The position numbers and the translations under genes were made by a program. This document shows positions 25,449 to 32,432 of a stretch of 43,485 bases of DNA, piece after piece. A model generated the notes under the pieces. That model worked only from the letters and a program-made list of their open reading frames with translations. It was not told where the DNA came from and ran no database searches. The DNA is from a virus, in the IMG/VR virus record IMGVR_UViG_3300036861_000168, positions 1 to 43,485 of that record; one strand, written 5' to 3'. The first letter of the stretch is position 1, and each line of letters opens with the position of its first letter.

Positions 25449-25946
25449 CTACAGCCGTGCGCGCACGGCTTCGAGTCCCGCGTTCACCTCGGCCAGCTTC
25501 TCTTCCTTCGCGGTGATCTCCCGCGACAGCTCGGCCATCCGGCCGGCGTGCGCGGCGGTGAGCTGGTCCTTCTTGTCGGCGTACTCCTGATCGAGTGCGT
25601 CGAGTCGGACCTTCTGGCGCTCCTGTGCGGCCAGGAGATCGGCCGTCATCGCCGCGAACTTGGCCTTCGTGTCGTTCTCGGCCCCCTGGAGGGCCATCTG
25701 CGTCGCCGTATAGGCGGCCTCGGCGGCGTCCTTCAGGGAGACGGCCTTTAGCCGCTCGTCCTCAAGGCGCGCCAGCTCCGTCTCATATCTCTTCGCGTCC
25801 ACCTCCGCGCCTGCCAGCCATGACTTGGCCTCGTCGGCGGTGGCGAGCACGTTGCCGAGTGCGTCGAAGGCCCGAAGGATGCGGTTGAAGCTCTGAAGCT
25901 CCACACGGGCGGTCTGCCAGTCGATCGGCGTGCCGTCTTGGGTCAT
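25449..25946 (-). CDS. Coiled-coil protein, 165 aa
   Basis: From residue about 35 on, almost the whole chain is charged and Ala-rich with heptad-like spacing (AERYETELARLEDERL type: DAKRYETELARLEDERLKAV, then LAAQERQKVRLDALDQEYAD), a long coiled coil. It overlaps the next gene start as ATGA. Coiled coils of this type appear in fibre chaperones, fibre shafts and structural spacers; here a fibre-associated role fits the neighbours. Function unproven. Confidence 0.65.
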   Translation of the reverse strand: MTQDGTPIDWQTARVELQSFNRILRAFDALGNVLATADEAKSWLAGAEVDAKRYETELARLEDERLKAVSLKDAAEAAYTATQMALQGAENDTKAKFAAMTADLLAAQERQKVRLDALDQEYADKKDQLTAAHAGRMAELSREITAKEEKLAEVNAGLEAVRARL

Positions 25947-26239
25947 GCGGGTCCCTCCTGCGGGGCCGGCTGAGGCACCACGGCCTCGATCTTGTTGGCG
26001 GGCTGGACATGAAGGACCGCGCCCGCGTTGGCGGCCATCATCTGGGCGGCCACGAAGAGCGTGTTGGCGAGGTGGAGCGCCTGCTGACGCGAATCCCGGC
26101 CGGTGAGATTAATGTTCTGCACGGTCACGGAGTTCGGGTTGCTCGGGTCCACGAAGACGGTGATCTCCTCACCCGGCGTGAGGCCGAGGAGGTGGGAATC
26201 GCGGAGGAATCCTATTTCTCGTCGGAGTGAGGCGAGCAT
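25943..26239 (-). CDS. Small hypothetical protein, 98 aa
   Basis: The start MLASLRREIGFLRDSHLL is chosen because a longer upstream frame would overlap the preceding Cys-rich gene completely; even so the genes share 28 bases. The middle (GEEITVFVDPSNPNSVTVQN) is beta-rich and the C-terminus Pro-rich. An AAAGG site lies about ten bases before the ATG. Function unknown. Confidence 0.55.
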   Translation of the reverse strand: MLASLRREIGFLRDSHLLGLTPGEEITVFVDPSNPNSVTVQNINLTGRDSRQQALHLANTLFVAAQMMAANAGAVLHVQPANKIEAVVPQPAPQEGPA

Positions 26240-26430
26240 TGGCCCAGCGCCTTTGAGTGCAGAATGGCGATTGGCGAAGACAGAGCGATATCGGCCTCCT
26301 GAGGATCCTGATTCCAGATAAACATCGCGCACGAACAATTCAGGCACGACCCCTCGAGCACGCCGCCGTCGAACATGTCGGCGTGCTGAATCAGATTGCA
26401 CCCGCATACACACGTCGGCGTTCTGCTCAT
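26212..26430 (-). CDS. Small Cys-rich zinc-binding protein, 72 aa
   Basis: Starts MSRTPTCVCGCNLIQHAD, with two Cys clusters (C7-C9-C11 and CLNCSC at about 29-34), which suggest a zinc ribbon. ATG overlaps the stop of the O-antigen-type gene (ATGA), so the two are coupled. The C-terminal half is not Cys-rich. Function unknown; a small redox or DNA-binding accessory is possible. Confidence 0.65.
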   Translation of the reverse strand: MSRTPTCVCGCNLIQHADMFDGGVLEGSCLNCSCAMFIWNQDPQEADIALSSPIAILHSKALGQCSPHSDEK

Positions 26431-27452
26431 CCCAGCCCCCGCGCCATCAGCGCCACTACACACACCGTCGGCAGCGCGGTCTGCGGCAAATACAGCGGAA
26501 ACTGGCCGATCGAGTTCACCAGCATCGCGGCCAGCGCGCCTGTCAGGGGGTCACCCAGCGCGAAGGCGCGGGACGCGGAGGCGAACCAGAGGAGCACCGC
26601 CACCACGCCCACCGCCCCGGACTCGAATGCGACGTGGATCAGGTCGTTGTGCGCCTGGCGGTAGTGCTGCTGGGTCCAGCGCCGGCCGGACCACCACGCG
26701 GCGGCTCGGGGGAACCCGCCGTGGCCGAACCCCGTGAGCCGCGTGCGCCAGTCGGCGTGCCAGAGGGTCGCGAGCGCCAGTCGCCACGTCTGCGCCCGGC
26801 CCGTCCACGAGTCAATCGGATTGCCGCGCCAGTAGGTCAGCCCCGGCACCGCGAGCAACGCGGCGGGGACCAGACCGGGCGTCCACTCGGGATGCGCGAT
26901 GACCAATCCCACGAGCGCGGCAAAGCATCCAAGGTAGGAGTTCGTGACCGCCAGCCCGAGCGCGAGGACCGGGAGCGCCCATACCGGCGCGAGCGGCATC
27001 GCGAACGCGCAGTACGCCGCCACCACGACGCGGTTGCCCATGGTGCCGCGCGCCCACTCGCGGGCCTGATGAAGGGTCAGGCGATTCTTCCGCATCGCGC
27101 GCCACAGCAAGTCATACGCGGCCCACACGGCTTGGCCCATCGCGCCCGCGACGATCGCCGCTTTCACGGCCGGCAGCACCGACTCGGGGCCGTACCGGAC
27201 GCCCGTGTAGACGAGCGCCGCCGCGCCGATGACGAGCACCCCGTCGATTGTCCGCGCGTTGCGCCAGCGGAAGACGGCCAGCGCGAGCAAGAGGCCAAGG
27301 CCCGGCTCCATCGCGATGGCGCACGCCGCCGCGCCCCACGCCACGATGAGGAGCATGCGGTTCCGGATCTCCGCCGGCCACGGGGAGGCGACATTCCATG
27401 CGCAGAAGGGCAGGAGCAGGAGACCGAGCACGAGGATCAGCGTGAGGACCAT
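26427..27452 (-). CDS. O-antigen ligase/polymerase-like membrane protein, 341 aa
   Basis: The start MVLTLILVLGLLLLPF is preferred over a codon 29 residues upstream that would extend into the neighbouring gene. About ten hydrophobic segments are visible, and the region DSWTGRAQTWRLALATLW followed by a periplasmic loop with AHNDLIHVAFESGAVG matches the Wzy/WaaL pattern (S-x-GR...HN-x-L). Such proteins join or extend O-antigen or other glycans at the membrane. In a phage it could alter the host's surface to block other phages, but donor and acceptor are unknown. It overlaps a small TM gene by 16 bases. Confidence 0.7.
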   Translation of the reverse strand: MVLTLILVLGLLLLPFCAWNVASPWPAEIRNRMLLIVAWGAAACAIAMEPGLGLLLALAVFRWRNARTIDGVLVIGAAALVYTGVRYGPESVLPAVKAAIVAGAMGQAVWAAYDLLWRAMRKNRLTLHQAREWARGTMGNRVVVAAYCAFAMPLAPVWALPVLALGLAVTNSYLGCFAALVGLVIAHPEWTPGLVPAALLAVPGLTYWRGNPIDSWTGRAQTWRLALATLWHADWRTRLTGFGHGGFPRAAAWWSGRRWTQQHYRQAHNDLIHVAFESGAVGVVAVLLWFASASRAFALGDPLTGALAAMLVNSIGQFPLYLPQTALPTVCVVALMARGLG

Positions 27453-27640
27453 CGCGCCACCACCGAAAGCGTCCAGATGAGGCCCGCCAGCCCCCCCATG
27501 ATCATCGTGGTCCACACCAGCGCGCCCGCGAGGAACCACCAGTCCTCCCGTGGATTCGGATCCAGATCATGTTCGTCCCACGCCTGGTGCTGGCGGGCGT
27601 TGTCGAGGGCGTGGAGGCGACCGGCTTGCTTGGTGGTCAC
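27437..27640 (-). CDS. Small membrane protein, 67 aa
   Basis: The GTG start (MTTKQAGRLHALDNARQH) overlaps the radical SAM stop as GTGA. One long hydrophobic segment (WFLAGALVWTTMIMGGLAGL) runs from about residue 35 to 62, then a basic end. It could be a holin, a partner of the O-antigen-like protein or a linker; nothing identifies it. It overlaps the next gene start by 16 bases. Confidence 0.65.
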   Translation of the reverse strand: MTTKQAGRLHALDNARQHQAWDEHDLDPNPREDWWFLAGALVWTTMIMGGLAGLIWTLSVVARWSSR

Positions 27641-28701
27641 GGCTCGGTCTCGAGAACGTACGAATTGGACACACAGCGGGCGCACTCTCGATGCTCCATG
27701 TAGCGGCCTTCGCGATGGAGATGGCGGAGCTCAATCATCCCGTTCTTCCACGCCTGGGCGATGGGTCCATCGCTTTCGGCGGCGGGCTGATGCGTCGAGC
27801 CCACGGTGATGTGATCACCCTGGAATGCGCAGCACGGAGAGATCGCTCCATCACTCCGCACGCGCATCCGCTGGAACGGTTGCGCGCACTTGAAGTCAAA
27901 CGGCGGGCTTCGATCGAGGCTCGCGAGCTCGCCCTTCTCCGGGCGGTCGGGCCACGGATTGACGAAACTCTGCATCGAAAAAAAGTCCGCAAACGGCCGC
28001 CACGCGCGGATGAAGTCCTCCTCCTCGTCCGCGTTGTCCTTCATGCGGATGAAGCACACGCCCAGAACCGGAAGGTCTGTGGAGGGACCGCCCGTGCGCG
28101 CATGATCCGCGAATCGCACGCGCTCCTCACGGAACATCTGGATATTCGCGAGGACGGTATTAAGATCTGCGCCGACGCGAATCTTTCGATACGTGCTGTC
28201 ATTCACTGCGTCGAGTGAAACGAAGAGGCGCGTAAGCCCCGCGTCAATAAGCCGGCGGGACATGTGGCGCGTGAGCAATACCCCGTTTGAATGGAGTAAG
28301 ATGTCCAGCACGCCGAGCTCGCGCGCACAGGCGACGAAGTCGGGGAGGTCTTTGCGAATCAGCGGCTCGTTGACGCCGTTCAGCCCGACGGCGCGCGTGC
28401 CCATGGCCACGGCTTCTTTCATCACCGACCGGAAATGCTCGAGGCTGAGCCACGTGTCCTTGCCGCCGGTGGCGTCCTCCGAGCGCGTGCACATCGGGCA
28501 GCGGAGGTTACAGGACGCGTTCAGCTCCCAGTCGATCTGAAGCGGATACGCCCGGTCCTGAGCGGGGATGCCTTCCAGCCACTCGCGGCGGTAGCGGCGG
28601 AAGTCCTCGCGCTGGTGCGCGGGCAGCGCCATTGCGATCCGCTCGTCGAGGTCGGAGGCGGAGAGGAGCCGACTGTGCGCGCTCCGCTCAATCGTCTGCA
28701 T
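27637..28701 (-). CDS. Radical SAM/SPASM enzyme, 354 aa
   Basis: The radical SAM cluster motif CNLRCPMC is at residues 64-71, with a GGE-like region near LNGVNEPLIR and a TIM-barrel pattern (ILLHSNGVLLTRHM; RLFVSLDAVNDSTY). The C-terminus contains Cys272, CC at 290-291 and CARC at 340-343, a SPASM-type set that would hold an extra iron-sulfur cluster. These enzymes make radicals for peptide or sugar modification. The first 55 residues are charged and could bind a substrate. Adjacent O-antigen-like and methyltransferase genes suggest surface modification, while a Trp/Cys-rich neighbour keeps peptide maturation open. Confidence 0.85.
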   Translation of the reverse strand: MQTIERSAHSRLLSASDLDERIAMALPAHQREDFRRYRREWLEGIPAQDRAYPLQIDWELNASCNLRCPMCTRSEDATGGKDTWLSLEHFRSVMKEAVAMGTRAVGLNGVNEPLIRKDLPDFVACARELGVLDILLHSNGVLLTRHMSRRLIDAGLTRLFVSLDAVNDSTYRKIRVGADLNTVLANIQMFREERVRFADHARTGGPSTDLPVLGVCFIRMKDNADEEEDFIRAWRPFADFFSMQSFVNPWPDRPEKGELASLDRSPPFDFKCAQPFQRMRVRSDGAISPCCAFQGDHITVGSTHQPAAESDGPIAQAWKNGMIELRHLHREGRYMEHRECARCVSNSYVLETEP

Positions 28702-29023
28702 CGGGCTCCGACGAGACGCGGCCCTGCCGCATGAAGACGTGATCTCTCGCGCAGGCGAAGTACTCGATCCCGTAGCCGTACTCGACTTCCAGATACCAGA
28801 CCGCGTTCCAGTTCTCGGTGGGCGGCTTGAGCGCGAACGCCTCGCGCCACGAGGGCAACTGGCGCAGGCGGTCGCCGCACGGGTACGCGGGCGAGCAGAT
28901 CCAGCCGCGGGAGGTCAGCCAGCACTCCAGGCGCTCCACCCAGGCGTACAGCGCGTTCAGGCGCGCGCACGCCTGGGTCTCCCACCACCAGTCACAGAGC
29001 GACTCCCAGCGCTGGCGGGTCAT
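28688..29023 (-). CDS. Trp/Tyr/Cys-rich protein next to radical SAM gene, 111 aa
   Basis: The start MTRQRWESLCDWWWETQ overlaps the 44-aa gene as ATGA and shares 14 bases with the radical SAM gene. It is unusually rich in aromatic residues and Cys (LNALYAWVERLECWL; GWICSPAYPCGDRLR; ENWNAVWYLEVEYGYG). It is a candidate substrate or partner of the radical SAM enzyme, by position only. It could also be an independent phage protein. Confidence 0.6.
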   Translation of the reverse strand: MTRQRWESLCDWWWETQACARLNALYAWVERLECWLTSRGWICSPAYPCGDRLRQLPSWREAFALKPPTENWNAVWYLEVEYGYGIEYFACARDHVFMRQGRVSSEPDADD

Positions 29024-29154
29024 CCGAGGATCCGCTCCGGGCACGTCGGGCACGCGGGGTTTGGGGGGTCGGGGCCGAGGAGGATGTCGAGCAGGACCAC
29101 GAGCCCGATGCCCGAGATGACGCCACCGATGAACACGCCGAGGAGTTCGATCAT
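29020..29154 (-). CDS. Small membrane protein with CPTC, 44 aa
   Basis: Begins MIELLGVFIGGVISGIG with a single hydrophobic helix (residues 3-27), then a Pro-rich tail with a CPTC pair. The stop overlaps the next ATG (ATGA), which supports it. It resembles small phage membrane proteins such as holins or Rz-like partners, but is too short to classify. Confidence 0.6.
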   Translation of the reverse strand: MIELLGVFIGGVISGIGLVVLLDILLGPDPPNPACPTCPERILG

Positions 29155-29181
29155 GGCTCCGTGACCCACCGATCACGACCT

Positions 29182-29274
29182 TCATCGCCCCACCCGCCGG
29201 AGCCGCCAGTCGAGCCAGAGGAGCGCTCCGAGCGCCCGGATCACCGCGTACTCCCAGCGGCGGAGTTCAGGCAT
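29182..29274 (-). CDS. Very small amphipathic protein, 30 aa
   Basis: Encodes MPELRRWEYAVIRALGALLW and ends LDWRLRRVGR, a basic-hydrophobic-basic helix. It overlaps the upstream gene's stop by eight bases. Too small to be certain. A membrane-active or toxin-like micro-protein is possible. Confidence 0.4.
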   Translation of the reverse strand: MPELRRWEYAVIRALGALLWLDWRLRRVGR

Positions 29275-29434
29275 CAGCGGGACCGGGGCCGAGCTTCCGG
29301 TCAATCACGTCGAGACGCTGGCGCACGTCGATCAGCGCCTCGGCCAGGGCGCGGATATCCGGGTCGGCATGGCCCAGCGCCCACTCCAGCCGCTCGGTCA
29401 GTGTCTTGTCGCGCTTCGAGCCGGCCTGGACCAT
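29267..29434 (-). CDS. Small helical protein, 55 aa
   Basis: The start MVQAGSKRDKTLTERLEWAL overlaps the preceding stop (TGATG); upstream in-frame codons would extend into that gene. One charged helical region (DPDIRALAEALIDVRQRLD). Unknown function. Confidence 0.6.
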   Translation of the reverse strand: MVQAGSKRDKTLTERLEWALGHADPDIRALAEALIDVRQRLDVIDRKLGPGPADA

Positions 29435-29730
29435 CAGGACTCCAGTTCCTGCCCGGATGCGCCCCCACCGGGCTGACTGATCATGTGCCGATAGTCCGCG
29501 CCCCAGACGTGCCCGTGGACGCACGCGTGCTGTTCGACGTGATAGCGGTCGAGACAGCATCGGCACTCGTGCGTAGCCAGGAATTCACAGCGCTCCCGGT
29601 GCGGCGGGCGACCCTCGGTATTCAGCGCGGCCTCGAGGGCGTGGTGCGTCACCGAACTCAGCACGAATCGCCCGAGGATAAACCCGACCGCCAAGAAGGT
29701 CAGCGCGACAAAGGTCAGTTCCAGCGTCAC
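29434..29730 (-). CDS. Membrane-anchored Cys/His-rich protein, 98 aa
   Basis: GTG start (MTLELTFVALTFLAVGFILG) forms GTGA with the upstream stop. Residues 4-22 form a transmembrane helix, and the rest is rich in Cys and His (CEFLATHECRCCLDRYHVEQ, then HACVHGHVW), suggesting a zinc- or metal-binding domain. It may sit in the inner membrane facing cytoplasm or periplasm. Function unknown. Confidence 0.6.
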   Translation of the reverse strand: MTLELTFVALTFLAVGFILGRFVLSSVTHHALEAALNTEGRPPHRERCEFLATHECRCCLDRYHVEQHACVHGHVWGADYRHMISQPGGGASGQELES

Positions 29731-29918
29731 GGCATCGCCCCCACGTCCACCGGGGCCGGGAGGCGGCGGGCCTCCGGGTCCCCCATCGGCTCGGTCTCGA
29801 GATGTCGGCCGTCCCCGGTCGGCGGCGGGGAGTCCCCTGGCCCGTAGGCCCCGGCGACGATCGCCTCCATGCCCTGCTGGCGGGCGAGACAGCGCAGGAA
29901 CATGTCCGCCGCGTTCAC
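29727..29918 (-). CDS. Small hypothetical protein, 63 aa
   Basis: Overlaps its neighbours at both ends by four bases and starts MNAADMFLRCLARQQGMEA. The C-terminal half is Pro/Gly-rich and low complexity. No function evident. Confidence 0.55.
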   Translation of the reverse strand: MNAADMFLRCLARQQGMEAIVAGAYGPGDSPPPTGDGRHLETEPMGDPEARRLPAPVDVGAMP

Positions 29919-30160
29919 TCCCGCTCGAGGAGCGCGTCCAGCTCGGCGTCGCTGAACAGGCGTTCGAGACGTATGATGTCCCGCTCCAGCCGGTCGTGCT
30001 GTTCCCAGAGGGCGAGCAACCGCTCCTTCGCGGCGGCCCTTTTGAGGCCGAGCTGCTCGTTCAGCATCGCGGTCACCTGATCGATCTGCTCCGGCGTGAA
30101 ACCCGGAGCCAAGATCAGGCGCGGCTCCCAGTTGCCCTCCACGTCTTCACACGCCATCAC
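29915..30160 (-). CDS. Small coiled-coil protein, 81 aa
   Basis: Starts MMACEDVEGNWEPRLIL; the second codon is an equally possible ATG start. Residues 25-81 are charged and heptad-like (LLALWEQHDRLERDIIRLE). Genes on both sides overlap it by four bases. Function unknown. Confidence 0.6.
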   Translation of the reverse strand: MMACEDVEGNWEPRLILAPGFTPEQIDQVTAMLNEQLGLKRAAAKERLLALWEQHDRLERDIIRLERLFSDAELDALLERE

Positions 30161-30312
30161 TCCGCCTCCACGGTCGCCCGCTCGTCACACCGCGGACACC
30201 GCAACCACGGCTCCTCCAGCTCCACCTCGAGCACCGGACATAGCGGCCGGAGCGCCGTCTTCCCGTAGGCCCAGAGGATTGGGTTCGGGCGGCGGGACTC
30301 GTCAGCCGACAC
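30157..30312 (-). CDS. Small zinc-ribbon-like protein, 51 aa
   Basis: GTG start (MSADESRRPNPILWAYG) fits a strong overlap with both neighbouring genes. A Cys pair is at LCPVLEV and a second pair CPRC near the end, enough for one zinc site. Likely part of the small-gene run; function unknown. Confidence 0.55.
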   Translation of the reverse strand: MSADESRRPNPILWAYGKTALRPLCPVLEVELEEPWLRCPRCDERATVEAE

Positions 30313-30505
30313 TCGGGGTCTCCGTCTGGACCGTGTAGTCGAGTCCGACAAACGCCGCCCGGAGCGCATCGTCCAGGACGTTGCCTTGCGGATCACGAGC
30401 AAGCCACCACCGCAGCACCTCGTCCTGGACCCTGACGGTGACCGCGAAGCCGGAACGCTCGACGATCACCCAAGTCGTGTCCGCGGCCTTCTCACTCACG
30501 CCCAT
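30302..30505 (-). CDS. Small hypothetical protein, 67 aa
   Basis: Starts MGVSEKAADTTWVIVERSGF, a mixed alpha/beta sequence (FAVTVRVQDEVLRWWLARDP). Overlaps the next gene by ten bases. No family recognised. Confidence 0.55.
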   Translation of the reverse strand: MGVSEKAADTTWVIVERSGFAVTVRVQDEVLRWWLARDPQGNVLDDALRAAFVGLDYTVQTETPSVG

Positions 30506-30726
30506 ATCCCCCGCTTCCAGCTCGCCTGACTGCCTGGGGGTAACTTGTCGGCGATCTCTCGGCAGAACGGCGGAAACCGGACGGGACCCGATGGCGCCGT
30601 AAAGCCCTCCACCTTGAACGTCGCCAACAGGTCATCGCCCCGGTCATACAACGCGGCGAGATTCAGCCGCCCCGGCGCCTCCTTTTGCCCGCCGGGGGGT
30701 GGAGTCGAGGCCGGGGAGGGGGTCAT
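30496..30726 (-). CDS. Small hypothetical protein, 76 aa
   Basis: The start MTPSPASTPPPGGQKEAPGR is taken because the ATG overlaps the upstream stop (ATGA). The first 25 residues are Pro-rich and disordered; the rest is mixed (LLATFKVEGFTAPSGPVRF). Function unknown. Confidence 0.55.
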   Translation of the reverse strand: MTPSPASTPPPGGQKEAPGRLNLAALYDRGDDLLATFKVEGFTAPSGPVRFPPFCREIADKLPPGSQASWKRGIWA

Positions 30727-30974
30727 GTGACCGCCGCCTTCTGCCGAAACGCCTGCCCGGGCCGCGCGTGCTTGAGCCCCCACCGGAATTGCGCGAGCGG
30801 CACGCGATAGAACCGCCCGCTCACCTCCGTCCCACGCTTCGTCTCCCGCACGACCCCGATCCCCAGCCGCGCCAGCTTCCGCCACACCGCCGGGCTCGCC
30901 GACCACACGTGCACCACCCGCTCCTCCTCGTCCCACCGGATCACCGTCTCCCGCTCCGCCTTGATGAGCCCCAT
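30723..30974 (-). CDS. Small hypothetical protein, 83 aa
   Basis: ATG preceded by AAAGGG. Begins MGLIKAERETVIRWDEEERV, a basic and Trp-containing chain (WSASPAVWRKLARLGIGVVR) that could be a small alpha-beta domain. It is the first gene of the tight small-gene chain (27.4-31 kb); the preceding region has no compelling gene. Confidence 0.6.
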   Translation of the reverse strand: MGLIKAERETVIRWDEEERVVHVWSASPAVWRKLARLGIGVVRETKRGTEVSGRFYRVPLAQFRWGLKHARPGQAFRQKAAVT

Positions 30975-31131
30975 ACACCGGCCCTTTCCCGGCCCCTCAC
31001 CCCCAGGGCCGCTGTCTCGGTATGCCCGGTACCGCCCGCGCCCGGTTTCACGCGGCTACACCGACGATCCCTGAGGTCCTCGAGGCGATTTCAGGGCTGG
31101 CGGGAGAGACAGTGGGTGCCCCCCCACCTCA

Positions 31132-31329
31132 TCACGCGCAAATGGACGGCTGCCCACCTGCGGCCTCGGGGGGAGAGGTCAGCCCGCCAGCCGTCTCCCC
31201 CCGCCTCGCGCTCACCCGCTCCAGCCCGAGTCGCCAGGTCCGGGCGCATCGGGCACACTCCGCCGGCCGGTGAGGCGTCGCCCTGGCCGTGGTCACGGTC
31301 GATGACTCACCGCTCCAGCGGATTGACAT
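31132..31329 (-). CDS. Doubtful small gene, 65 aa
   Basis: A frame starting MSIRWSGESSTVTTARATP, with one CARC pair (ECARCARTWRLGLE). A weak AAGAGA site lies upstream and the C-terminal half is Pro/Gly-rich low complexity. The codon pattern is only moderately coding-like. The 157 bases between it and the 83-aa gene hold a weak GGCCC/GGGCC hairpin and no clear gene. Confidence 0.35.
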   Translation of the reverse strand: MSIRWSGESSTVTTARATPHRPAECARCARTWRLGLERVSARRGETAGGLTSPPEAAGGQPSICA

Positions 31330-31371
31330 AATATCTCTTAGCGGACGCCGCATCGCGTTTATCCTGTTATC

Positions 31372-31725
31372 TCACGTACTTGCAGAATGACGCGCCACTG
31401 ACTGTCCATCCGCTGACACCGTTTCAGCGTCCGTTGAGTGGTTTAACGCACCGCTCAGCGCTGGTGCATGTCGCCTCAACAGCCCGGCCAACTCCTCCGG
31501 CGTCACCGCCAGCACCCCGAGTTGATTCGTTACCTGGACGGGCTCCCGCGGGATCGGAGCCGTCCGCGCCAGCACGATCTCGGCGGCCTTCAACTGCGCG
31601 TATTCCTTGTCGGAACGCATCACGCGGGAGACCGTCTTTACAGCCCTCGCGTGGAGCGCGTCGAGACTGGCGCGGCGCGGATCCCGAATATGGTCCGGTA
31701 GCACAATCTCCGTGTAATAGGGCAA
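31372..31725 (-). CDS. Terminase small subunit-like candidate, 117 aa
   Basis: TTG start (MPYYTEIVLPDHIRDPRR) is the only long option; a GTG eight codons downstream is an alternative. Residues 20-60 are helical (HARAVKTVSRVMRSDKEYAQ) and then QVTNQLGVLAVTPEELAGLL, a pattern seen in small phage DNA-recognition proteins, including some small terminase subunits. It lies 10 kb from the large terminase genes, which is unusual. The assignment is weak; a general DNA-binding protein is just as likely. Confidence 0.45.
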   Translation of the reverse strand: MPYYTEIVLPDHIRDPRRASLDALHARAVKTVSRVMRSDKEYAQLKAAEIVLARTAPIPREPVQVTNQLGVLAVTPEELAGLLRRHAPALSGALNHSTDAETVSADGQSVARHSAST

Positions 31726-31782
31726 GCCGACAGTGTCAATCGGCTACAGGTTAGGTGGAAGGACGAGCCTCTAGATTCAGGC

Positions 31783-32046
31783 TCAGCGGTGAAGCGATTT
31801 CACGTGTCGGCTGATCATGTGCTGCTCGATCAGGGCGGCGTAGTCATCGCGGATGAGCAGGTGCTTCCGGGCGGCGTTCAACCGTTTCACGCGGACTTGA
31901 TCTGGTCGAGGTGGAAGCTGTCGTTGGTGGCGCATTTGCGAGAGGTAATTCCACACGACTTGGCGGGTGGTCTGCCAGAGGTCGGCGAGGTCTTTGACGG
32001 TGTAGTAGCGAGAGGGGCCGCGAGGTTCAGGCACGTGATTCACCAC
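31783..32046 (-). CDS. MerR/excisionase-like DNA-binding protein, 87 aa
   Basis: Contains the HTH pattern YYTVKDLADLWQTTRQVVWN at residues 14-33, typical of winged-helix excisionase or MerR-like proteins. It probably regulates phage transcription or DNA rearrangement. Two tandem GTG start codons are visible and no clear ribosome binding site, so the exact start is unsure. Confidence 0.6.
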   Translation of the reverse strand: MVNHVPEPRGPSRYYTVKDLADLWQTTRQVVWNYLSQMRHQRQLPPRPDQVRVKRLNAARKHLLIRDDYAALIEQHMISRHVKSLHR

Positions 32047-32067
32047 GGTCTGAGTGCTCGGGCATGC

Positions 32068-32136
32068 TCACAGCTCGCTGACGCGAGGCTGTTCGGAAAG
32101 CACACTGAGGTATATAGCACGGGGGTGAGAAGTCAT
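32068..32136 (-). CDS. Doubtful 22-aa micro-gene
   Basis: ATG preceded by GAGGAG. Encodes MTSHPRAIYLSVLSEQPRVS plus two more residues. It fills most of a 160-base gap. Very short, so only the ribosome binding site supports it; the gap also carries GTGCTATATACC on this strand, a weak -10-like sequence. Confidence 0.25.
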   Translation of the reverse strand: MTSHPRAIYLSVLSEQPRVSEL

Positions 32137-32207
32137 CGCATGCTCCTCATGGCTGGCATGGGCCGCTAAGTATCCGGGATTGCTCAGTGACGCATCCGGA
32201 CTTGACA

Positions 32208-32432
32208 TCACTCGGCGTCCAGCGCGGCAATGCGCTCGCGACTGAGCACTTCCCCTCGGGGCCAGTGATCCATCGGCGCATCAGCCGGGACGGGTGCGCC
32301 CGCCACTTCGCCGCCCGGATTGCAGCCCAGCACGTGGGCCATCGTGACCGCCCCGATCATGTCCTCGGCCGGCACGATGCACGCACCTAGAAACCCCGTC
32401 TCGTCGGCAAAGCTCAGATACCATTCGCTCAT
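32208..32432 (-). CDS. Small hypothetical protein, 74 aa
   Basis: The start MSEWYLSFADETGFLGACIV is supported by GAGGAA seven bases upstream, and it also overlaps the methyltransferase stop (ATGA). A mixed alpha/beta protein (EDMIGAVTMAHVLGCNPGGE). No family recognised. Confidence 0.65.
   Translation of the reverse strand: MSEWYLSFADETGFLGACIVPAEDMIGAVTMAHVLGCNPGGEVAGAPVPADAPMDHWPRGEVLSRERIAALDAE

Noticed and set aside
32185-32215. TTGACA on the plus strand near 32200 as a promoter
   Set aside because: No matching -10 at suitable distance and no plus-strand gene follows.
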